64,000 nt of DNA, taken from positions 62,001-126,000 of the forward strand of contig NZ_BMXQ01000003.1 of NCBI RefSeq assembly GCF_014651835.1, written 5' to 3'. A model generated the notes under the pieces. The model did no database searches, was not told where the DNA came from, and saw only the letters and a program-made list of their open reading frames with translations. Of the stretch, positions 16,783 through 22,610 are shown one piece after another (the stretch's first letter is position 1; every line of letters starts with the position of its first letter). The position numbers and the translations under genes are program-made. Origin of the DNA: Pigmentiphaga litoralis (GTDB lineage: Bacteria > Pseudomonadota > Gammaproteobacteria > Burkholderiales > Burkholderiaceae_B).

Positions 16783-17937
16783 ATGAAGATTTCCCGCGTC
16801 AACGCCACGCCGTTGAACCTGCCCGTATCGGTCACGATTTCTGGCCGCACCAAGACCACCTCGCTTTCCGTCTGCCTCGTCGACATCGAGACCGACACCG
16901 GCCTGGTGGGCACCGGCATGACCGCCATCACCGAAGAAGAAGTGATCGGCGCCATCGTCAACGACATCGCCGCGCATGCGCTGATCGGCGCCGATCCGTT
17001 GCGGCACGAGCAACTATGGGAACGCCTGTACTGGCTGCTGACGCCGCGCGGGCAGTCAGGCTATGCCAGCCACGCCATCGCCGCCATCGATCTGGCGCTG
17101 TGGGACCTGAAGGGCAAGGCCCTGGGCCAGCCCTGCTGGCGCCTGATGGGCGGCGCCCGTGCCGAGGTCCCGGTGTATGCCACCTTCGGCTTTGCCTTCT
17201 TCGATCGCGATGAACTTGCCGCCGCCGCGCGCAGCTGGGTGGACCGCGGCTTCAAGCGGCTGAAGATGACGGTGGGCCATCATGGCCTGCAACGCCGTGA
17301 CGAACCGCGGCCGCTCGACACGTTGATCACGGAAGACGTCGCCCGCATCCGCGCCGTGCGCGAAGCCGTCGGCCGCGACGTGCAGCTGTATATCGATGCC
17401 AACTGCAGCCTGGATTACTTCCATGCACACGCCCTTGCCAAGCGCGTGGAACCGTTCGACATCACCTTCTTTGAAGAGCCCGTATCGCAGAACGACATTC
17501 CAAACCTGGTCAAGCTGCGGCAGTCCACGTCGATCCCGCTGGCGGGCGGCCAGAACGAAGGACTGGCCAGCCGCTTTCGCGACATGCTGGTGGCGCAGGC
17601 CGTGGACGTCGTCCAGCCCAATGCGTGCATCAGCGGCGGCTACACCCAGTGCCTGCGCATTGCCGGCATGGCGGCCGCGTTCAACACCCGCTTTGCCAAC
17701 GGCGGCGCCTGGCCCCACCACAACATGCATCTGCATGCGGGGCTTGCTAACGGGTCGCTGGTGGAATATCACTCGGTCGCGGTGGAATGCTGCAAGCAGG
17801 TGTTTGACGACCTGCCCGAACCCACGGCCGGCATGCTGACCTTGCCCGACACGCCCGGGCTGGGCTTCAACCCGAACCGCGAGCGCGTCAAGGAACTCGC
17901 GCGCCGCCCGGGATCACGTGGCGTCGGCAAGGCCTGA
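16783..17937 (+). CDS. Mandelate racemase/muconate lactonizing (enolase superfamily) enzyme
   Basis: 384 residues, ATG 16783 preceded by CTGGAGAC. N-terminal capping domain (1-125), then a (beta/alpha)7-beta barrel. Metal ligands are readable as Asp205 (YIDAN), Glu231 (FEEP) and Glu259 (GGQNEG). The usual KxK base motif reads Lys161-Met-Thr163, and the Asp of the mandelate-racemase Asp-His dyad appears as Asn280 (VVQPNACISGG), with histidines at 312/313/317 (PHHNMHLH). It is therefore an atypical member; likely a dehydratase or racemase on a hydroxy or sugar acid. Neighbours (Bug receptor, hydroxy-acid oxidase) support acid catabolism. Confidence 0.85.
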   Translation: MKISRVNATPLNLPVSVTISGRTKTTSLSVCLVDIETDTGLVGTGMTAITEEEVIGAIVNDIAAHALIGADPLRHEQLWERLYWLLTPRGQSGYASHAIAAIDLALWDLKGKALGQPCWRLMGGARAEVPVYATFGFAFFDRDELAAAARSWVDRGFKRLKMTVGHHGLQRRDEPRPLDTLITEDVARIRAVREAVGRDVQLYIDANCSLDYFHAHALAKRVEPFDITFFEEPVSQNDIPNLVKLRQSTSIPLAGGQNEGLASRFRDMLVAQAVDVVQPNACISGGYTQCLRIAGMAAAFNTRFANGGAWPHHNMHLHAGLANGSLVEYHSVAVECCKQVFDDLPEPTAGMLTLPDTPGLGFNPNRERVKELARRPGSRGVGKA

Positions 17938-17987
17938 TCCGCAGGCGGCGCCATGGCGTCGCCGGGCCCATGCCGGCAAGGCGCCCG

Positions 17988-18011
17988 CATGACATGACAT
18001 GTCATGTCATG
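17988..18011. promoter_or_regulatory. Perfect 24-bp palindrome upstream of the Bug receptor gene
   Basis: A perfect palindrome centred between 17999 and 18000, built of CATGAC direct units on the left and GTCATG units on the right, in the 172-base gap before the receptor gene (start 18110). Also readable as four 5-base ATGAC-type repeats in phase. A dimeric-regulator operator is the simplest reading; the site could equally be a transcript hairpin. The regulator is unknown; the local LysR is one candidate, a GntR-type protein another. Confidence 0.6.
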
Positions 18012-18109
18012 ACAAGAGACCGTGGGCGGGCACTGCCGGCTACGGCTGAGCTGAAGCGCGCATACAAGAACATCCATAACAAGAAACAAGACAAAGACAG
18101 GAGACATTC

Positions 18110-19135
18110 ATGACACCCACCCCGCGTGCGCCACGCCGTAGCTTGCTTGCATTGGCCGCCTGCTGTGCCGCGCTGGTTGCGACCTCGGCCATGGCGCAGC
18201 CCCAGCGCACCCCCTCGGCCGCCAAAACGGCTGGCGGCGCCACCACCTATCCCGAGCGCCCCATCCGTCTGCTGGTGGGATACTCCGCTGGCGGCGGCCT
18301 GGACGCCATGGCGCGTCTGCTGGCGCCGCGCCTGTCCGCCCAGCTGGGCCAGCAGGTGGTTGTCGAGAACCGCGCCGGCGCTGCCGGCGTCATTGCCGGC
18401 GACGCCACGGCGCGCGCCACGCCCGATGGCTACACCATCATGCTGGGCGACAGCTCGCTGCTCATCGCGCAGTACTTGCAGCCGCACCTGACCTTCGACC
18501 CGGTCAAGAGCTTCGTTCCGATCGCGTCCGTCTTCACGCTGCCGCTGGTCATCGTGACCGGCAATCGCTTTCCGGCCAGGACGCCGGCCGAATTCGTGAG
18601 CGCGCTCAAGGCTGCGCCGGGCAAGTATTCGTTCGCGACCTCGGGCGTCGGCACGGTACATCACCTTGCGTTCGAAATGCTCAAGGGGCAGACCGAGACC
18701 GAGGTCATGCACATCCCGTATCGCGGCGCCGCCCAGATCGTGCCCGACGTCATCAGCGGCCAGGTGCCGATCGGCGTGGTCAGTGTGGCGGCGGCCATCA
18801 GCCAGGCCAAGGCGGGCAGCCTGCGTGCCGTGGCCATCATGAGTCCGGTCTCCATCGCCGGCGCCGATATCGCGCCGCTGGCCGATGCGCTGCCGGGCTT
18901 CGACGCCGCGCCCCGGCTGTTCCTGATCGCCCCGGCCGCCACCCCGGCGGCCATCGTGGAGCGCCTGAGCGAGGCGACGCGCACCGTCATGGCCGCGCCT
19001 GACCTAGCGCAGGCCGCAGCCGTGCAGGGCGCCGTCCCAGCCTTCCTGCCCGCGTCAGCCATGGTCAGCGAGATCGCGCGCGAATCCGCCATGTGGGGCA
19101 AGGTCATCCGCGATCGCAAGATCTCGGCGGAGTAG
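18110..19135 (+). CDS. Bug (TctC) family tripartite tricarboxylate transporter substrate-binding protein
   Basis: 341 residues with a signal peptide (RRSLLALAACCAALVATSAMA, cleaved before QPQ). Family motifs: YPERPIRLLVGYSAGGGLD, VVENRAGAAG, GYTIMLGD and IPYRGAAQIVPDVISGQV. Bug proteins are periplasmic receptors for carboxylates and similar small molecules and are hugely expanded in Bordetella relatives; membrane TctA/TctB partners are usually elsewhere, as here. ATG 18110 follows ACAGGAGACATTC, a strong ribosome site. Eight bases separate its stop from the hydroxy-acid oxidase, so the two are co-transcribed. Confidence 0.92.
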   Translation: MTPTPRAPRRSLLALAACCAALVATSAMAQPQRTPSAAKTAGGATTYPERPIRLLVGYSAGGGLDAMARLLAPRLSAQLGQQVVVENRAGAAGVIAGDATARATPDGYTIMLGDSSLLIAQYLQPHLTFDPVKSFVPIASVFTLPLVIVTGNRFPARTPAEFVSALKAAPGKYSFATSGVGTVHHLAFEMLKGQTETEVMHIPYRGAAQIVPDVISGQVPIGVVSVAAAISQAKAGSLRAVAIMSPVSIAGADIAPLADALPGFDAAPRLFLIAPAATPAAIVERLSEATRTVMAAPDLAQAAAVQGAVPAFLPASAMVSEIARESAMWGKVIRDRKISAE

Positions 19136-19143
19136 GGCGCGCC

Positions 19144-20307
19144 ATGCCTGTCATAACAAGTATCGAGGACCTTCGCGTGCTCGCCCAGCGGCGCGTGCCG
19201 CGCATGTTCTACGACTATGCGGACTCGGGGTCGTGGACCGAGAGCACCTATCGGGCGAATGAAGACGACTTCAACCAGCTGCTGCTGCGCCAGCGTGTCG
19301 CGGTCAATCTCGAACGTCGCAGCACGCAAACACGCATGGCGGGGCAGGACGTGGCCATGCCCGTGGCCATTGCGCCGACGGGTCTGGCCGGCATGCAGCA
19401 TGCCGACGGCGAGATCCTTGCGGCCCGCGCGGCGCGCGCGTTCGGCATCCCGTTCACGCTGTCCACGATGAGCATCTGCTCGATCGAAGATGTCGCCGCG
19501 GCCACCCATAACCATCCGTTCTGGTTCCAGCTGTACGTGATGCGGGACCGCGCATTTATCGAACGATTGATGGAACGCGCGGCACAAGCCGGCTGCCCGG
19601 TCCTGGTCCTGACACTGGACCTGCAGATCATCGGCCAACGCCACAAGGATCTGAAAAACGGACTCAGCGCGCCACCCCGGCTGACGCTGCGCAACGTCGC
19701 CAACATGATGACGCGGCCGCGCTGGTGCGCCGGCATGCTGCGCACGCCGCGCCGCAATTTCGGCAACGTGATGGGGCATGCCAAAGGGGTCGACACCATG
19801 CACTCGCTGGCGGCCTGGACGGCCGAACAATTCGACCCGACGTTGAGCTGGGATGACGTCGCCTGGATACGGCGCAAGTGGGGCGGCAAGCTGATCCTGA
19901 AGGGCATCCAGGAAGTGGAGGACGCAAAGCTGGCCGTGGACAGCGGCGCCGATGCGCTCATCGTGTCTAACCATGGCGGCCGCCAGCTCGATGGCGCGCC
20001 TTCGTCGATCGCCGCCTTGCCCGAGATCGTCGACGCGGTGGGTTCCTACATCGAAGTGCACATGGATGGCGGCATTCGCTCTGGGCAGGATGTACTAAAA
20101 GCAGTCGCGCTAGGTGCGAAAGGCACCTACATAGGTCGGAGCATGCTTTACGGCCTGGGTGCGATGGGAGAGGCGGGCGTACATCATGCGCTGCGCATCA
20201 TTCAACGCGAACTGGACCTGACGATGGCCTTCTGCGGCTGCACCGACATCCGGCAGGTGGACCGCGGCATCGTCCGGCCGGTCAGGCGATACGGCGACGG
20301 CAACTGA
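19144..20307 (+). CDS. FMN-dependent alpha-hydroxy-acid oxidase/dehydrogenase (LldD family)
   Basis: 387 residues. It oxidises an L-2-hydroxy acid to the 2-keto acid using FMN. Family active-site residues are all present: Tyr in RMFYDYADSGSW, Tyr in FWFQLYVMRD, Asp in LTLDL, Arg in IGQRHKD, and the catalytic His/Arg in SNHGGRQLDG; the FMN phosphate site is MDGGIRSGQDV. No membrane anchor segment is obvious. Start at ATG 19144. Last gene of the enolase-Bug-oxidase cluster, which suggests it acts on a hydroxy acid imported with the Bug receptor or made by the enolase-family enzyme; lactate or mandelate cannot be distinguished from sequence. Confidence 0.9.
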   Translation: MPVITSIEDLRVLAQRRVPRMFYDYADSGSWTESTYRANEDDFNQLLLRQRVAVNLERRSTQTRMAGQDVAMPVAIAPTGLAGMQHADGEILAARAARAFGIPFTLSTMSICSIEDVAAATHNHPFWFQLYVMRDRAFIERLMERAAQAGCPVLVLTLDLQIIGQRHKDLKNGLSAPPRLTLRNVANMMTRPRWCAGMLRTPRRNFGNVMGHAKGVDTMHSLAAWTAEQFDPTLSWDDVAWIRRKWGGKLILKGIQEVEDAKLAVDSGADALIVSNHGGRQLDGAPSSIAALPEIVDAVGSYIEVHMDGGIRSGQDVLKAVALGAKGTYIGRSMLYGLGAMGEAGVHHALRIIQRELDLTMAFCGCTDIRQVDRGIVRPVRRYGDGN

Positions 20308-20349
20308 TAGTCGGGCGCGTCGAACACCCCCTCATCACCCGACCCTATG

Positions 20350-20363
20350 CATGCAATTGCATG
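20350..20363. promoter_or_regulatory. 14-bp perfect palindrome
   Basis: CATGCAATTGCATG, 43 bases after the hydroxy-acid oxidase stop. Could be an operator for the downstream gene pair. No clear terminator uridine run follows. Confidence 0.4.
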
Positions 20364-20388
20364 GGTTCGCGGCCCGACTTTTGCGTAG

Positions 20389-20424
20389 GCGCAAACACCA
20401 CAAACGTCTGCGCAAAACACCACA
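20389..20424. repeat. Direct repeat pair, 21-bp spacing
   Basis: GCGCAAACACCACA at 20389-20402 recurs as GCGCAAAACACCACA at 20410-20424. Start-to-start distance is 21 bp, two helical turns, so both copies face the same side of the DNA, as expected for tandem activator sites. Confidence 0.45.
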
Positions 20425-20887
20425 GGCGTGGTCCTCCAGTTGGATGATCGCCCGTATGGACGTCGGCTCCATCCCTCGCCTCATCCCACGTAATCCATCC
20501 CTCCACCTCGCCCATCGCGCGCAATTGCGTTGCGTCGATCCGACGCATCGCGCGTCGTGCCATCAGCGCCATTTTCCTGTTTTGGCTCTTCGCGGGTGAA
20601 GCACGCCATGCCGTGATCTGCGGGCCGTGACGTGTCGTGCGCGATGCGTTTCATCGAGGCATGCGCAAGCATGAAGTCGAAGGTCGCGTGGATGCCATGC
20701 CGAGGATTACACCCAACCGCTAGTTTGTGTGAGTGCACTGAAGTTCCATAACCGCGAGTGATGCATTGCGCGTCGCGACACTTTGCGCAGGAAAGGGACG
20801 GTGAATCTTCCACGTACTTATGCGACTCTGCCGTATCCGTTGCCAAACGCGGCGACGGCATCCCATCTCACCTCAGGAGTTCACACC

Positions 20888-21640
20888 ATGAACCGCACCT
20901 TCACACTCTCCACGACCGCCCGCAACGACAGCGACGCTTTCCTGCCGCAGACCGAAGAACGACTCCCATTCACTATTCGCGTCGTCAAGGATGAAGGCGC
21001 TCTGGCCAAGGCCGTTCGCATCCGTCAGGCCGCCTATGGCCGTCATGTGCCCGAGCTGGCCAAGACACTCGGCGCGCCCGAAAGCTACGACGTCGAACCC
21101 GGCGCCGTGATCCTGCTTGCCGAATCCAAGATGGACGGCGAGGCCATCGGCACGATGCGCATCCAGACCAACGCGGTCAGCCGCCTTGGCGTCGAACGGT
21201 CGGTGCTCTTGCCTGACTGGTTGCAGCAGCAACGATTGTCGGAAGCAACCCGTCTTGGCGTGTCAGAAGGACGTGTCGGTCATGTTGCGAAGATCGCCCT
21301 GTTCAAGGCCTATTACCAGTACTGCCTCGAGACCGGCGTCGAGTGGATGATCACTGCCGCGCGCTCGCCGCTGGACCGCCAGTACGAAGCGCTGATGTTC
21401 CAGGACGTGTTCCCGGGCCAGGGCTTCATCCCCATGCTCCACATCGGCAACATCCCGCACCGCGTGATGGCTTTTGACGTCGCCTCGGCACGCAAGCGCT
21501 GGGAGCAGGGCGGCCATCGCCTGTTCGATTTCATGGTCCGCACCCATCACCCCGACATCGACATCCGTGATCACGGCGGCCGCCTCGTTGACGACCAGGT
21601 CAAGACCCACGAAGCCCGCCCCGTGCACATCGCCGCGTGA
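20888..21640 (+). CDS. FeeM-like N-acyl amino acid synthase homologue, copy 1
   Basis: 250 residues. It resembles the N-acyl amino acid synthase FeeM / LuxI-like GNAT-fold family: FTIRVVKDEGALAKAVRIRQ at the start, an acidic turn, IGTMRIQTN, then SEATRLGVSEGRVGHVAKIALFKAYYQYC and MITAARSPLDRQYEALMFQDV. Such enzymes join an acyl chain (often from acyl-ACP) to an amino acid or amine. The substrate is not readable. ATG 20888 has AGGAG nine bases upstream. The adjacent gene is about 82% identical by hand count, so the pair arose by recent tandem duplication. No acyl carrier gene is adjacent. Confidence 0.75.
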   Translation: MNRTFTLSTTARNDSDAFLPQTEERLPFTIRVVKDEGALAKAVRIRQAAYGRHVPELAKTLGAPESYDVEPGAVILLAESKMDGEAIGTMRIQTNAVSRLGVERSVLLPDWLQQQRLSEATRLGVSEGRVGHVAKIALFKAYYQYCLETGVEWMITAARSPLDRQYEALMFQDVFPGQGFIPMLHIGNIPHRVMAFDVASARKRWEQGGHRLFDFMVRTHHPDIDIRDHGGRLVDDQVKTHEARPVHIAA

Positions 21641-21711
21641 TCGATCCAACGCTCGCACCACCCCTTTCGTCATTCATTCCCTCTCTCACTTCATCGCAAG
21701 GAAATTCCATC

Positions 21712-22464
21712 ATGTCGACCACTTTCATCGCCGCCACCACTGCCCGCAACGACGCCGCCGCCTTCTTGCCGCAAACTGAAGAACGACTCCCGTTCACGAT
21801 CCGTGTGGTCAAGGATGAAGACGCACTGGCCAAGGCCGTCCGCATGCGCCAGGCCGCCTATGGCCGTCACGTGCCTGAACTCGCCAAGACCTTGGGCGAA
21901 CCTGAAACCTATGACCGCGAACCCGGTGCCGTGATCCTGCTGGCCGAATCGAAGCTGGACGGCGAAGCCGTGGGCACCATGCGCATCCAGACCAACGTGC
22001 GCAATCGCCTTGGCGTCGAACGATCGGTGCTGCTGCCCGACTGGTTGCAACAGCAACGACTTGCCGAAGCCACGCGCCTGGGGGTGTCCGAACGCAAGAT
22101 CGGCCACGTCGCCAAGATCGCCCTGTTCAAGGCCTACTACCAGTATTGCGTCGAGACCAATGTGGACTGGATGATCACGGCCGCCCGCTCGCCGCTCGAT
22201 CGGGGTTATGAAGCGCTGATGTTCCAGGACGTGTTCCCAGGTCAAGGCTTCATCCCGATGCTGCATATCGGCAACATTGCCCACCGCGTCATGGCATTCG
22301 ACGTCGCGGCGGCACGGACCCGTTGGGAACAAAGCGGTCACCGCCTGTTCGACTACATGATCCGCACGCACCACCCTGACATCGACATCCGTGGCTACGA
22401 CATGGATCGCGTGGAAGACGAAGTGCTGGCATTGGATGAGCGTGCTGTGCATATCGCGGCCTGA
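21712..22464 (+). CDS. FeeM-like N-acyl amino acid synthase homologue, copy 2
   Basis: 250 residues, the same length as the preceding gene and about 205 of 250 residues identical. Differences gather in the first 15 and last 25 residues; the core (LPQTEERLPFTIRVVKDE, EATRLGVSE, SPLDRGYEALMFQDVFPGQG, MLHIGNI) is almost unchanged. This suggests both copies stay functional and may differ in regulation or partner binding. The 71-base gap contains its own ribosome site (AAGGA) and no terminator, so one transcript is likely. The large PAS-GGDEF-EVL gene follows 146 bases later. Confidence 0.75.
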   Translation: MSTTFIAATTARNDAAAFLPQTEERLPFTIRVVKDEDALAKAVRMRQAAYGRHVPELAKTLGEPETYDREPGAVILLAESKLDGEAVGTMRIQTNVRNRLGVERSVLLPDWLQQQRLAEATRLGVSERKIGHVAKIALFKAYYQYCVETNVDWMITAARSPLDRGYEALMFQDVFPGQGFIPMLHIGNIAHRVMAFDVAAARTRWEQSGHRLFDYMIRTHHPDIDIRGYDMDRVEDEVLALDERAVHIAA

Positions 22465-22610
22465 GCGCCGCATTTCTCACCACGCCTTCCGATCAAGTTG
22501 TAACCATCGACCCGTGCGGATCACGGGCCGATGGCTTTTGTCGCTCTGCACCTTCTGCCCGTCGTATCATGCGTTGGCGGTAATACGTAGACCTGCATTC
22601 GGGTCAAGAC

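Larger units (their letters stand above)
20308..20887. other. 580-bp non-coding leader upstream of the FeeM-like gene pair
   Basis: No gene is supported here: open stretches are short, lack ribosome sites and resemble nothing. It is rich in candidate control elements: a 14-bp palindrome (20350-20363), a near-perfect direct repeat 21 bp apart (20389-20424), and a 7-bp inverted repeat TGCGTCG/CGACGCA at 20531-20547. The length and content suggest a complex promoter, a long untranslated leader, or a degenerate gene. Confidence 0.5.

Noticed and set aside
16038-16967. Minus-strand open frames of 260-310 codons opposite the LysR and enolase genes
   Set aside because: Both plus-strand genes have clear family motifs; the reverse frames do not.
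20351-20599. Small open frames in the gap before the FeeM-like pair
   Set aside because: No ribosome site, no similarity, biased composition; better explained as regulatory sequence.
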